A stretch of DNA of 64,000 bases from Amblyomma americanum (GCF_052857255.1 NC_135500.1:159519189-159583188), one strand, 5' to 3'; positions 21,221 through 34,763 are shown, counted from the stretch's first letter. Program-made: numbers and translations. The notes: a model not told the origin generated them from the letters alone.

Positions 21221-22934
21221 TAAATGTATTTTGACTTTATTTTTCATTCCAATACTCACTGCAAATAGGAGATGTGCCCTGAGCTGTGAGACAGTTTCTG
21301 CGAATTTTCCTTTCCTTAAAGCCAAATTTTCTCTTAGCGTCCTTCGCAACCCTGCGAGGTGCATTCCGAACGGATGAAATGCAATGAAGAAGCCGATGCC
21401 GAAAGGTCAGCATGAGACACAGCCAATTAAATAGGTGGCTCAACAGGCTGCAGTATTGGCCCAGCTGTTAAAAATATCGAGAAGCGAAGCTGATCTCCTT
21501 GAATTACCGGCGCTCGAGTCTGTACGTATGGCAAGTTTTTTTTTTTGTTGCTTTCTTTCATAAAGAAGGAACATTTTCCCAGAGATTCGCAGAAGATGGG
21601 CCTCATATTTTCTTCCACGTTGCCGCTCATGCTCCTCTCCAGGATCGGGTTCGCGTTCTTCTTCAGGTTCGGCTTAATTTTCTCCGTCAACTGCGAACGA
21701 CGTTCGCCTGAGTTTGCCGATAATGGGAGTTAAATGTGTAAAACCTGCCGTATTTATCGGCTGTTAGAGTGCAGCTCTCATCCGTCCGTTTCTGGCATGG
21801 ACACCGTCATTGTGGGCGTAACCGTCATTACTATGGCAAAGCGAAACGCACGGTGAACCGCTAAGCTGTAACAACATGAAAGCACGGACAGGACGGAACT
21901 ACGGCGAGAATGAAAAAGCAGTAAAGGGGGGGGGGGGGGGGGCATTGAAATGCAAAAGCGTAAGTTCGCAGTTAGAGGAGAGGTATACAGCGGGGATAGG
22001 CGAAATAAGCGGCGATCAGTTTGTGCCTGCTGTTGCGTAATGACTTCACAAACATGTTTACAAATAGCCGTCATGTTTAGAGCGTACACCGCAATCACCT
22101 ACGCATGAGCGACTGGGATGGATACGGTAGCATCTAAAATAGCCCCCAAAACGACGCACTACTTTGGCTTAGACAGGCGATTCCTTCAGCACACATTTTG
22201 GGCCTCTTAATTGCCGCAAAGATGCGTGGATGATTATGTTAAATCACCGTTAGATCTACCCCGAAACGCCAAGTTGCAGTTTCAGTCAGCCACGAAGCGC
22301 CCGTCTGACTGTCATGCAGTCCATGCGTGGGCGTCTGTATCGGCCATTTGTGAACTCCTCATCGTTTATGATGGTAATGGGCAAGGGCTCTCTAAATGAG
22401 GGGCCACGTGCCTTGTGGCGTGCTGTAAACGATGTCTGGTCCTCTTTGGCTTCACTGTCTCTTCTTGAACCATTTATTAGTGTGCCAGAAAAAGAAATAA
22501 AAATAAAAATTCCCAGTCCGTAGCCAATAGAGCATTCTCCTTGAAATAGTGAGACAAGCGCTTTTCAACGCGCTCTCGAAGGGAGCCCCAAACACGTCAT
22601 AGGTCGCCGCAACCGGGCAAGAGTTGCACCGCGCCGCTCTTCCCACCGAAGGATGCTATTTGATTCCGATAGTTTAGAGTCCGTGTGCGACAAAGTGGCA
22701 ATGCTTTGAACTGCAGTCTTAGGGATAATTTAAGCGCCGTCCAAGGTTTCGCCTAAATGTATCGTTCTATAAAGCAGCGCTCAAATTTCGGATCAGGAAG
22801 TACAGCAACTGCCGGTCAATGTTTACGAACCGCTAAGAACGCCCCCTCAAGCAGTTACGTTCATTCTACGGGTGCACGAATGCGATCGGAATATTTTCAG
22901 GCTCAATTAGTTTCAAAACAGCTGATAAAGATAC
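21221..22934. other. Unassigned stretch with a poly(G) tract
   Basis: Nothing recognised. Overlapping plus-strand frames at 22211-22523 run toward an AATAAAAATAAAA stretch (about 22496-22508), which could mark a decayed retrocopy, but no product is recognisable. Confidence 0.4.
21926..21942. repeat. Poly(G) tract, 17 G
   Basis: Seventeen consecutive G on the plus strand. Confidence 0.95.
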
Positions 22935-23410
22935 GCAGTTATTTTTTCTGAAAAGTCTCAACTTAGGTCCGGTGACCACCAATTGTGTATTAACCTGATA
23001 TCAAGCACACACTTTTGTCTTTGGACAACAAACCTCCTGAGAAAAGAGATATTATTGATGTTCGCCATCCAATGTCGTCAACATTACCTAACGGGATAGG
23101 AAGGAAATGCAGTTCTTTTTGCCCGAAAAATCGCAACGTTGGTCCGATCGCCACTCATTCTACGTAAACATCACGACAAGCAGACAGTTCTAAACTTGCA
23201 CAATAAACCTTACAGAAGGAAGGAATTTTAATTCGTTTACATATTCAAGGTAACATGGCCGCCGAAGTAGCGCCGAGGATCAGAAAAATAACATCACAAC
23301 ACTAACACAGCTGAAAGCGGCCTCGCGTTTCGTCATGCCCGAAAGTAAATCACAACTTGGTGCGATGCCGCTAAGCATATTAGCGAACACTGCTAGGATA
23401 TATCAGAGAA
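22935..23410. repeat. Three degenerate tandem units
   Basis: Three segments starting at about 22935, 23109 and 23325 share the order 'cnngaaaantc.caact.tggt.cgatn.c', a variable stretch, then 'caagcacaca/caagcagaca'. Unit spacing is about 174 and then about 216 bp. The first two units also share the sequence before this core and an 'acaa.aaacct' block after it. The divergence means an old array of unknown origin. Confidence 0.5.
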
Positions 23411-26141
23411 CAAATTCTAGATCCTCACTTTTTGCGCCGTTTAGTATTTCTTAATTTGTCGTCATAGAGCTTTTTTCACCTCGCACAAAATCGGGCGTAG
23501 CTGGCGGCACAATGTATTAAGATCTAGTTCAGCTCCATCGTCTTCTAGGTTGATAACTCCAGTGACAGTACAAATTCTTGACATCCGCCGCCCAATTATT
23601 TCATCTCAGGGAATGCAGCCGGTGAGCCTACAGTTTTCCAAGTAAGCTTCTTTTCGGATCCCTTTCATCATCTTCGTATTGGAAAGACAGCGTTGCGGAG
23701 CCACAGACTCGCATGATTATTTCGCCATCATATTTAGTCGTGGATTCGCGGAGATGATCAGAGTGTGTCGATATGCAGAATGAAATTGTTCTGAGTTTTC
23801 TGGTAGTTCTGCGTTCAAAATACTGTATTCCGCGAAGGCACAAATCTCCTTGGTGAAATTCAGAGTTCGTTTTCCGCTAGTTTTTTTTTTGTGTGCAGCA
23901 CTACATGAGCATGTACCAGAAAACAAATGTAGTGTCGAACAATCACTCCCGCTTAAAAATATTTATGGCACACAAACTTAGTTCACGCCGTTATCTTGAA
24001 AGTGTGCTCAGGGTTCAACTACCCCTACGCAATCGCATCATAGCTTAGGTATTGAGTCCCGTTGAAGCTGGAACACTTTGGTGCACCCTTCGTTTCTGAC
24101 TGCGGTCGAGCAAAAATTCAAGAAAGCTAGCCTAACAGGAAAAACTCACTACGATTGATGATGCGCGAAGGTATCCGCATGAGCGGTCAAAATAGCCCCG
24201 AGTAATAAACAGAAACTGGCGTCAAACCCTGCGATGCGATGAAGACTTAATAGAGCACCACAATACGAGCGCAGACACTATCAGCTGGGATGCAGTTACA
24301 GCCATAACCACTAATAATGCATTCTCACTGTGCCTGCTTCATAAATCACTTTATATACAATCAACCACGCAACCGTTAACCGAACAAATGGGCCTGTGCC
24401 TGAAACATAAACATCCTCGTGCCTTCATCACAAATTTTAAATACAACGGTTCTGTTATTCGTTTTACATATCAACAGGGAACCTGCAATGGTCCCAAAAC
24501 ATCGTCTCCTTCGATTTTTACTCTTCATTTGTTGTTCAAGTGAGTGCTTGTTTCCTTGTGGTGCCATACTGCCTTCATTCTTCTTTTCTTGAGGAACTGC
24601 CTTCATTTTTTTTAAGAAACCTGAATAGCAAAAGCCGTATGTTAACTTCACCTCCATTACCAAACGTCTTGAAGCGTCTAATAAGATAAAGACAACACGA
24701 TTTAAAGCCACTGTCTTTTCACGGACGTCTACATCTCTGACTCAAAATTATAGTGCGCTGCCAATTACCCACGCTCAAAATGGAGAGAAAACTTATCGAA
24801 AGTAGCAAGGCAAGAATATAGGGCAGTAGAGAACAAAACGTTCTGCATATTGTTAAACATTCTTTCTGTATTCAATCTCCCAGAGAACGTCAGTGCGGTA
24901 GTAGCAGGTGAAAATAATTTTTCTGCTAAAATATACCGCCAAAAGTCTAAAATGTGCGTTGTTTAAGGGCTTTATGTGTCGGCGCTTCCTTTAAATGAAC
25001 TAAAGTGGAGGTGAATAATTAATCTTCCATGAGCTGGAGCACTCATCCATGTGCCATTTCTACCTCGGTGAATGGGTTGCGCCTTCACTTCATGTGAAGC
25101 TGAAGTAGGCGCGTACCTGGGTCTCGCTAACTTATAATGCACAAGTGGTCATCTCTTTTGAGCCACTGCACGCTTCAGAGCGGACCCCTTTTCGCCAAGG
25201 AGCTTTCCCTTCTTGGTTATGGGCTGCCTGCTGGTAGTGCAGGCTGCAAAGCGTCAACGTTGCGTGGTAAACGTGATCGGACACACGAAAGCTTTTCTGG
25301 GCAGGCCGCTAGCTGGGCACTCGACGGCTAATCCTTAGATGGGCTCAAGAGGGACCGCACTTTCTGTCATGAGCGGGCGCTTGCAGAGTAAATATTATGA
25401 TTGGGATTACTGCCCCGCGTGCAGAAATGGACAATAACAACAAGCGGGTAGAGAAAAGTCGGACAAAGCTGCTACTCGCTGTCGCCAACAAAAACTGCGC
25501 AGAATGTTTCTTTTTTATCCACTAAAGCACGAAATCTTTCTTGAGCCTATTTCTGCGCTCTGTTCAGCGCAACAAAATAGAACGTATACGGTAAACAAAA
25601 TAAAATGACTCAGTGAATGCTATACAGAACCAGTTGGAAGGGCATAAATGACCCTCAGATAACTGAACGAAGAAGCGCAATCAATATTGCCTCCTGTGTT
25701 TTACTGACTTGTTTTACATGGTAATCTATCCCACCAGGATGTTTTGTAAAATATAATTTGTTCTTAATCTGATCAGAACAGTAACTATTATAGAACAAAA
25801 GACGGTGAGAATGACCAACATTAATGAAAATATTTAACATAAGCATAGGTTCCCGTAGAGCTAGTGCTTAATTAGGACGCCACGAATGTTCTTCGTTAAG
25901 GAATATGGCAAAAGGAGAGCATGTTTCTTGCTAGATTGCTTCAAACTACTCCATATTAGATTATCTGACCTTTTGCACTCTTCTAAACACTGCACATTGA
26001 TTTTAAAGAGATTTTCGGACTTAAAAATTAAAAATCCTTTACTGCGCAGGGGGCGATTGAAAGCATAGCGCAGTAAAAATTTCTCGAAAATGGCAAGCTT
26101 TCACGAACAGTACATATCATTAATGTAGCCTGTCGCCTCAC
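23411..26141. other. Unassigned stretch
   Basis: Only short open frames and no recognised repeat. Confidence 0.5.
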
Positions 26142-26213
26142 CTCTCCGACCACAATGTACAGAGGGTCCAGGAAAATAAATGTTTTATCCTCATCCTCTC
26201 TGTGTCTGGAAAA
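26142..26213 (-). CDS. Possible internal exon, unknown protein
   Basis: Twenty-four codons, phase 0 at both ends, lie between a good acceptor (agtatcatctttcag) and a good donor (gtgaggcg) on the minus strand. The peptide runs from charged (R-H-R-E-D-E-D-K) to hydrophobic (F-I-F-L-D-P-L-Y-I-V-V-G-E). Not recognised. Both splice sites are convincing, but the exon is short. Confidence 0.3.
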
Positions 26214-27351
26214 CTGAAAGATGATACTAACTGCTGGCGCGGTTGCATGGTTGTAGAAGGAATTACCCCTGTACTCTGTTTTTGTCCGTGGTTTTTGCTT
26301 TTGTGAACAGATTTCGCCCAGATACATTTGTTCGTCATGTCGGCAGCAGCAATTCCTAATTTCTCCAGCAAAACGTCTCTACCTTAGCGCCTTTTTCCGA
26401 AAACAGTCTGCACCGCTCCCTTGTGCACACTTTTCAAGGCAATTTTACTTTTCTACAACCCTATCAGTATCACTACTACCCTTGCATTCTGCAGGGCCTG
26501 TGAACGCAAAAACACAGCACTTCTTTCCTTTCCCACCTCGAACCTGAGCGCTAAGAGGTGATCGAACTTGAATCAGGGCACTGTCATTGCCGCCTGGCAG
26601 ATATAAGAAAAGGCCGAAAGAAAATTTAAACTCAGGAAAGGTAAACATATATATACATGTCGCATACAAAGTGCGTGCCTATGCAATGATAGTAGCGCGA
26701 TCCTCATGACCCCCTTTCCCTTCCTTGTGCCCAGCAGCGAAAACACCTTAATTCATACTGGCTGTCGTGTAGAGCGTGCAGATGTTTACACCCATGGACG
26801 AAAAATTGCAAGATGCGGATTCGCAGAGAGAAAGAATGATTTCTGTTTTGCTTCCATTGGCAATCAGGTGAAATTTGTTCAAGTGTATCGAGCACGCATG
26901 TGCCCTCATGACCCTCGAGTGTTCTTTCCCTGCTTTGCCGCATTACCCAGACATTCATTTTCCCCCTGAACTTTTGTCCACGGCTGTACATTCTGACTCA
27001 GTCTTGCTCTAATTTCATTTTATTGTATTGTCCTTCATCAGGTACCATTGTCTGTAAAATTTCTACATTAGTAGTGTCATCGCGGGCCAGGAGAAATTGA
27101 GTACCGCGAAGATGGTTTTGATACAGAAACATTGCTGGCGGCAGCCATGTCCCCTCCGAATGCAGTTGCGGTAGAAAGGGAAGGAGCTGTTAACTGTACA
27201 ATTGCTAGGGACTGTCCGTTTGCTATTCGATGAGATCAAGAAAAGAAGTTCGATGAAAAGCGTGTTCTATCTTTCTCTCTCTCTCTATCTCCTTAAGCAC
27301 GACGAAACCCATATGCAGGAGGGGGTAGCGATCTAGCCATGCATGGAGGGG
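26214..27351. other. Unassigned stretch
   Basis: Nothing recognised. A short CT-rich run lies at about 27274-27286. Confidence 0.5.
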
Positions 27352-27653
27352 AAATCTTTAGCGGCGTACTACGAAATAATACTTCAGTAGCAATCTGGTT
27401 GCACCTGGTGCAGTGGAGTGGCAATAGTTGCTAGCCAGTGGATGTTCATCCTAAAAATGCGGTTAATGCGTTAGAAATTAAGAGACGCACGCAGTCTTTG
27501 CCACTTCTAATTCTGGTGTCTATATTTAATACCGCAGTAACCGCATTTTGACGATGAACATCCACTAACTAGCCCAGCTTGCCACTATATTACACCAGGC
27601 GCTGCAACAGTGCCACTAAAGTTTTATTTGTTACAACGCTGCTAAAGACTTTC
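27352..27653. repeat. Fold-back repeat, 116-bp arms
   Basis: The arms 27352-27467 and 27538-27653 are inverted copies, roughly three-quarters identical by eye, around a 70-bp loop. The inner part of each arm carries 'gtggatgttcat', and the outer part a decayed 'ctttagcagcg'. The arm also contains 'ctgggctagttagt' on one strand, related to 'tgggcgagttggt' in the 17-kb fold-back. This points to a common source such as Penelope-like termini. Confidence 0.7.
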
Positions 27654-29396
27654 CTGGGCCACCCGGTAGGCAGTAACTCAATTTTAAAGATTCGTCTAGT
27701 TTTTTGTAGTTGCTTTCTACGCGCTGCTTAAAGAGGAGACAATAAATATAGAGACATACACAAACGCGGCTCAAACTCAGAATTCTTTTTTACAATTGCA
27801 GAGGATGAATCTGGTGAAGTCTTTCTTAGATGAGAGAACTAATACTTAAGTGTACATGTGCCCAAGCGAAGCCAAGCTGCAACGCATACGCAAAAGAAAC
27901 CGCCAGTTTTATGAAAAATAGAAAGCAGTTTTTACAACTTGTAGAGCGTTTAGCTTTCTTGAAGCTAATGCTTTGAGGTAGTAAAAATCACGATTGAAAA
28001 TAAATAGCCAAAAAATAATTTTCTTGCAGGAAGAGCAGAACAACCGGCAGCAGCACGAACAACGAATTCAACCGCCCTTTATCACCTGTGTAAAAATGCA
28101 CTATATTATAATCTGGCGAATTGTGTTCTTACCTGGTGCCATCTCCGAGGGCTGCAAACAAACACACAGCTTTAATGCAAAAAACAGCGTCGTTCAGAGT
28201 TTTCCAACATGAGAGCTGCACATTTATCGTGCTGGTTTTGGCTGAGGACACTGGTCGTAAGCGAAGTTCACTGCAGCTTGGATAGGAAGACATTATTCTC
28301 GCTGGTTGGATGGAGATAAGCACTGGAGTCTGCTTTGTCAAGCTGGATTTGCTACTGGTGCATCATACATGGCACTGTAACAAGTGTTTAACGCTTAAGA
28401 CCGCTCCATTCCCAGCATCATTTTGGAAATAGCCGGCAGTCTGAAAAATGGGAGCTGAGACATCGGGTACATGAACAATGTTGTACCCAAAAGCACCGTT
28501 TTTTGGGGGGTCTCAATTTGCAACAGAATAGAAATTGAGTGCAATTTCTGGTTGCTTTGAGTGTTTGGATGGGTGAGTCGTTCCTTCTTAAGTTAGCGGA
28601 ATCGGCGTAGCGCTGACCCTTATCGGGCATTGGAGAACAAAATGCTACAGAAAAGTGAGAGGCAAAAATTTGGCGTCACAAACTAGAAACCTATGCTTGA
28701 AGAGACTGAAATACGCTGGTTACCGCCAAAATATGCACAGGTAGCTTCATCGCAGGCTACAGACGAGGTCTACAGAATAGGGAGAGTACGCTTGCTTTGT
28801 TTCCACACCGGCCAAGTGGAATCAACGGTGCAAAAATAATGAAACAATAAAGAAATTGTCTGCCGAACCATGAACCAGTGTGTAAAAAGGAAAAGGACAC
28901 ATAGCACCTGTGTGAGGTATTTCCTGTGTGTTTCTTCACTGGTGGACTCTTTCTTGCCCTAAGGACCAACTGCTAAGCCGTCGATCATGCAACGCTTCCT
29001 GATGTGCTGACATCTTTACGAGGCTTCGCTGGATGTAAAATTTGGCCTTCGCTGCTCCGTAAGCCAGTTGTGGAGCTACGACGCGCAATATGCCAGAAAG
29101 ATTTCCGCCGGAGCTCTGTGTCTAGCGAAAATTCAGTGAGCGGTAAAAGAGCACAGCCAAACAACCAACGCTGTGCAAATTGTCATTTCGAAGAGATTTC
29201 ATTCAAACTACTGTGCGCGTCGAGATTCTGAATATCAGTGGCAAATCTCGAGTGCCGGCTAGCAGCTTCAGTGTTCCTTCAGCGGTAATCTTATAGCCGC
29301 TGCCGCAACTTAATTCCCTTTATCATTTGAGCCATCGGCGATGTATTATTCAGTCAGTAGAGATTGAAAAGTACTAAAATATTGCAGTTACACTTG
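27654..29396. other. Unassigned stretch with splice-like signals at 28.0-28.3 kb
   Basis: Around 28020-28340 both strands offer splice-like signals: a plus acceptor (aattttcttgcag, ending 28029) and a strong minus donor (gtaagaac, + 28125-28132). The open frames overlap on opposite strands, so no exon is called. Confidence 0.35.
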
Positions 29397-29550
29397 TTGC
29401 CGGTGTGGCTTAGTGGTTAACGTGTTCGACAGATAGGCCTAAGGTGCTTGGTTTATGTCCAGCTGCAAAGAACTTTATATAAGGGTCATTATTTTTTAGT
29501 TTCCTTTACTCTATGTCAAATACTTTATGACTTTTTATTTTTTTTAAATC
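29397..29550 (+). mobile_element. tRNA-derived SINE, third head type
   Basis: The head gccggtgtggcttagtggtt has a good A box (tggcttagtgg). About 35 bases later the B-box position reads ggtttatgtcc, a decayed ggttcgagtcc. A short body with ttagtttcctttactctatg and a T-rich end follows. The head differs from the other SINEs in the window. The 3' limit is uncertain. Confidence 0.5.
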
Positions 29551-31231
29551 TAGGCACATTTTCTTTGCCCGCCAACAAACGCCGTGTCCCCGTTTGAATC
29601 CCAGTATGCGCGGTGCCAGTATAAAGTGTCCTACTGGGCTCATTATCAGGTATGGCGCTGCGACGCTGGCCCCAGCGGCAGAGGGTTTTGCAATAGAGAT
29701 TAAACACACCTTTGTCAACACGATGTATAAGCGCGTTCCCCGGCTTTAACCTGTTCGCTTACTCAATAGTAGGGCAAGAAATCCTTACGGACTTTTCTGT
29801 ATGACAACAGTTAATAGGCATAACTGTTCTAAGCATGAAAGGTGTTTTCGCCACACTAAGGTGAACACTTGTCCGAGAGCCATGGTGAACCAGAGCGACA
29901 AAATCACCCGGACGATAAAGCCGAGCTTGCGAGACTTACGCTTACCAGCTTGGCGCACGCTAAGGCCACCGGCTACGTAAACCTTGCTGTGCGGTCTTTC
30001 GAAGGCCCCGCTATCATGGCATAGAGGCATGGGAACAGCGACAGCGCTATAGCATAATGTGCACAAGAGCCATTCCAAACTTCGTCGGATAATTTTTTCT
30101 CAGGTCAGCAATTTTTCTGTGGACAAGATATGATGTTCTGGTGACCCTTCTCCGGTTACCACTTGGTCACAAATAAAAGCTGTCATTTATACTCACTACG
30201 CACTTTTTGTTGCTGTTTTACGTCGTATAACAAAAACGCTTATTAGAGCAAGGGTTGAGCACTGTGCTTGTCGGCTTCGTTTAGACCATCATCATAATAA
30301 CCATTTTAGAGTATTGAAAGCTACTAGACATTTTCCTACTCGATTCAGCTATTCAATGGCAGTTGTCAAAGCGCTGAGTCTGGATCCCAGCTCAAAGTTA
30401 ACCTCCCTACTCTCCAATGAAATCAAAAAGTTCGTACATTCCATTTTCTTGTTTCTTACTTTATTAAACGCTGTATTACTACCCTTGTGCATCGCCTACG
30501 TTTATTTAAAAGCCGCCGAGATGAACACTGTTCGTGAAACGTTTAATGGCCCAAATATATTTTGCATCTGTGCCAAGCCATCTGGTTCGTTATCCATCCC
30601 CAAGGCTCCATGTCTCTCTAAGGTAAAAGGAGCCCTGGCCCACCAGGACTAACAAGTAAACGCCCTGGGTTATAAGATTTTGACAAACACAGTTTCGTGA
30701 GCATTCGCCTATTAAGAACATCACCTTTTTTACTCTTTAAACAGCAAAAACTATAAGGACCTGTCTTCTAAGCACGTGCTTCCTTTCAATAAAACACGCT
30801 CTAAGTCAGGCATTAAGCAAATGAGCCCATTATGTACTCATTGATAAGTCCGTCACCCTCATTCCCCGTTCAGAACAATATGCGTCAAGAACTAAACAAA
30901 TTTAAAAATAGATGTAAAGATAAGAAGTGTAAACTGACGTGAGCATTCCAGCATAGCGTTCAAGCAGTCGCCTGTAATTTAGATCCTTTAAAATTATATA
31001 GTGTTGTACTTTACGATTCACGGGAAATTTCTTGCTTTCTCTTCACATCATTGGCAGTTGCCGCCTTGAACATTCACCGGTATTAATAGCCAACAAAAAT
31101 TTCCATTCACTACCTTCGGTATTAAAGACGGGTCTTTTAAAAAATGGCAAGGACAAAAAAAAAGATCAGAATATTCCTCCCAAAGCATGACCTCGAGTTG
31201 AGCATAGCAAGCGTATGAACAATACCCAAAG
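29551..31231. other. Unassigned stretch
   Basis: A 112-codon plus frame (30314-30652) includes one possible membrane segment (L-F-L-T-L-L-N-A-V-L-L-P-L). It has no recognised relative or splice context and is treated as unassigned. Confidence 0.4.
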
Positions 31232-31302
31232 AAGACGGGACGACAAGACGAGGACCACACAAAGCACAGCTTTGTGTGGTCCTCGTCCTGTAGTCCCGTC
31301 TT
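31232..31302. repeat. Near-perfect 33-bp inverted repeat, 5-nt loop
   Basis: The arms 31232-31264 and 31270-31302 pair with two mismatches in 33 positions around the loop cacag. The arm word gacgaggaccacacaaag recurs in tick repeats as I remember them, again suggesting Penelope-like ends. As single-stranded DNA or RNA it would form a stable hairpin. Confidence 0.85.
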
Positions 31303-32619
31303 ATTGGCACAGTTTTAAAATAATTGAATTCAAGAACCACTCAGCCCAACTTCACACCTTAATAGTAATTTTTGACCTGCACTATGAACAGCCGAAGGTG
31401 TCCGTACACGAATTGATTCCCCAAGTCGCGCTCCATGGCTAAAATCATTTTGATTAGTTGAAAAGCTAATAACTGGAATAACAACAGGCCTTTTATGGCC
31501 GGACGTACTTGGCGAAAAATTTGCCCTTCTCGTTTTAGGGGCAATTAATGTTCTGTTCCCTTCTTCTGGTACGTATTAAGGGCGTACTTCCGCCATCCTG
31601 TAAAACTAATAACGCCACATTTGTTTAGGGCAAAAAAAGTTAAACAATGCTATGTGTTCTGTTGGTATTATATAATATACCATCGGTAAAGATTTTGAAT
31701 GTCTAAAATGAAATCTTTTAAGTCAGTGGAGAGAGCTGGAACTTTTGTGCAGAAACAGGAAAAAAATTGCAGGGTCTTCTATGTGTTCATTTCAGTAGCT
31801 CCTCGCAAATACGAACCGCAATGTGACATCAAGTTTCGCGGAACGAGTAGTCATGACCATTTTAACCAATCACTGAGTGTTGCGCGATGTAAACTGGTGT
31901 AACCGGGCATGATAGGCTTTGTATACAAAAACAACATTCTACTGATGAGGTTTTTCGGTTGGTACCGGATAGTTTCGCTGTTTTCTTTCCAAATTCTCAG
32001 TTAACGCTGCATCTCTGTGGGTTTATTTCCCGGCTTCTTTTTTGCAGAACGACACGCAAAACCAAGTCCAAGACGCCGATAGACAAGGAGTGATCAGACC
32101 GGGAACAAAAACTGTTTAGACCTACCCGCTCTGCATCAATCTGCAAAAATCTGGGTGTACAGAGTATGCCCACTTATATAATCGGTCCACTCTATGTCAG
32201 CAGTTTTAAATATATTCAGCAGACACGCGTAGAAAGATAAGGGGCTATTGGGCTATGTGTATGGAACAATGAAACAGTGGTTGAAAGAAATAAAAATCAA
32301 ACACTTTTACTTCGTTCATGATTGCAAACACCTGTGCTCCAAGCAAGTTCAAGTTTCCTATTGCGGAAGCACTGGATGCAATGTGTATAGGGCATGCGTT
32401 CGAATTCCACGTGGGCATATGTTTGTCTAATCCAGTTGTATGAGAAATCTTCTTTTCAAAATGATCACAGCTAGCCTCACTGTGTTGCCTACGTTACCAT
32501 AAGAAAACTCGCCCTAGTTTTTTTATTGCCCTGATTGCTGATCCCCTGATCCTATAAGTGCAGTTGTAACGTTAACTATATTTTCTCCTTTATGACCAGT
32601 TTCCCGCTCTTTACATGTA
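31303..32619. other. Unassigned stretch
   Basis: Nothing recognised. A tRNA-like B-box word (gttcgaattcc, about 32398) lacks an A box at the right distance. Confidence 0.5.
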
Positions 32620-32964
32620 GTGCGTAGGCCTCTACCTATCACACGTATTGATGATGTGCTGGCTGCAAGACTGGTTTGGCGTCTAGTCGTTTTTCAACAA
32701 TTTGCTGCCGCCAGTGACAACGAAGTTGCCCCAGCGCCAATTCCGCGCATTCGATTGCCTATTCCAGTACCTTTACAAACAAAAAAAGGCTGCTATGTGC
32801 ACGTTGGTGCAAAGAAAGTAGAAAACCTCTCCGGTGGCGTTTCTTGGGTTTCAGCGACAAGATTCCGGGTATCAGGTCAACTTATTGCATGCCTTACAAC
32901 TTTGCAAGTCGATGGCGGTAGAGAAATGGTCTTCTCCCGATCGGTGTCTTTCGTGCCTGAATAA
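32620..32964 (+). CDS. Possible terminal coding exon ending in AATAAA
   Basis: The plus strand is open for 114 codons, and the stop taa (32962-32964) overlaps an AATAAA signal. The frame starts without an atg. The exon could really begin after an acceptor such as 'gattgcctattccag' near 32767. The second half looks beta-rich and secreted-like (V-S-W-V-S-A-T-R-F-R-V-S-G-Q-L-I-A-C). I do not recognise a family with confidence. A last exon or a retrocopy end would both fit. Confidence 0.3.
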   Translation: MRRPLPITRIDDVLAARLVWRLVVFQQFAAASDNEVAPAPIPRIRLPIPVPLQTKKGCYVHVGAKKVENLSGGVSWVSATRFRVSGQLIACLTTLQVDGGREMVFSRSVSFVPE

Positions 32965-34763
32965 AGATTTCCTGTCCTTCTCATCCTTCCGGTTCCTCCG
33001 AAATAGCGACAGGGATGACTTAGTATAACGAAAGCATGGGCTCACATCAATAGCCACTGAAGTAAAGCACGGCGTGGACGATTCCAGGAAGCGGAAATCA
33101 TGGTGAAGAGAAGTTGGTAGGTGCAGGTATGATTTTCATTTCTTTGCTTTTCTCTTTTTTTGAAGACGTTCGAAAAACAAGCATTCTTCGGATTTAAAAG
33201 CGCAGGTGTCTCGCGTAAAACTATGGTATGAGCCTCAAGTGAGGACTTCATTTTTATTCCTGTAAAAATATGGATAAGGAGGATTGGGCAAGCGCAATGA
33301 TCATTGCATGGCGTGTTGGTACACGGCATTTTAGAGTTCTTGTTTTAGTTATTGGAAGTTCTTTGCCATCAATCGCATTACAATAGGGTTTGAATGCTTA
33401 GTTCTGAGTCACATCAGCATTGGTGGGCAGCACATTCTACGACTTTGTTATTCCTTGCAAGCAAAGGGTAAAGGAAGCCTGCTGTCAGATAAGGAGAATG
33501 GGACGAGAACAGGATACACAAAAGGAAATGAACGAAACAGAAAAAAAGTACAGCAGCAATACTCAGCACAATAATGTAAGAAATGGCACAAGAGCTTATC
33601 GAGCGTTTTGGTTCGCGATTACTTTAGCCACAGCGCAACTGACACGACACATTGGGCGTATGACAGCGTGAAATATTATTTTTTTTGGTCGGTTCAAGCT
33701 TAGACAAAATAGTACTGGAGCGAATTCCAGCTGTCTTGCAATCGAGCACTCAAAATACATGTGTTGCATCAGTGACAAAAAAACAAACAAAAAAGGCGAC
33801 CTGGCTGCCCTGTTGCGAGTTTTTGTGTGTTTGAATAAGCAGAGATAATATCAGCGTAACAGTCAATTATATTTAAGAATTGTTAAATTGTGCATTTGCG
33901 AGCACTGCTGGAGGTACACACTCGTAATTGTATCCAAGGGTGAACAAACAGTACGAAACTCGAACAAATATGAAAAAGGCCCTAAAATATAGCACGCATT
34001 ATGTTGTCTATTAAAGTTGGTGCGTGAACTACTTGTGGTAACGATTACGAGCCGCGTTTTTGATATAGTCTACAATGTTCTTATTGTTTTTTGATGACAT
34101 GCAGTCTGCACTACTCGATGCGAGTGATGGAAATAGTTTAAAAGAAAGATCTTGCTACACGACGCAAGAATCGACCATCAACTTTAGAAATTTCAAAACA
34201 GTATCTTACAATATTTCAATATTCAAAACTTTGGTTCTATAATGCTGGACTTATTTTTCCTGGCATATATGGTTCAACAGAAAAGCATGTATTTGAAAAT
34301 GATTAATATAACAAAAAGCGCAGTTTTCTCAGCTCCTGCATATAAATATGCACATTGCTACACGTTGCCTCCGCACCGCAGCTTCTCGCCGCACGTGCAA
34401 AACGAGGGCTGCCTTCGTCCAATTTCATAGCGCATATTGGGTAGCATTCCTTTTGGGTGGAGTGTTACGTGAGTTGAGTGGAGTGGTACGAAAGCACTGG
34501 TATGATCAGGGCGCTGTGCTTCAAACGGCTAAAGAACTTGTCTGCATTTTAAAAGAGGCAGAGCGACTCTGTTTTCTACTCCTACGCTCCTGTAGGCGTC
34601 ATCCTTTGTCCGAGGATCCAGTGCTGTCGGCTATCGCCCTCGCACGGCACTCCTGCGCTGAATGGCACCTTGGCAAACGAAATTCTGCCCCTGTTTTCTA
34701 GAGGCACTGAAGGTCCAGTTATGGCCTGTGCACATCCAAAACGTGTTGTATAAATGGTTTTGG
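32965..34763. other. Unassigned stretch
   Basis: A 117-codon plus frame (34348-34701) and overlapping minus frames are open, but no product is recognised and the phrasing is repeat-like. Confidence 0.45.

Noticed and set aside
32350..32420. tRNA-like B box near 32398
   Set aside because: No A box at the right spacing.
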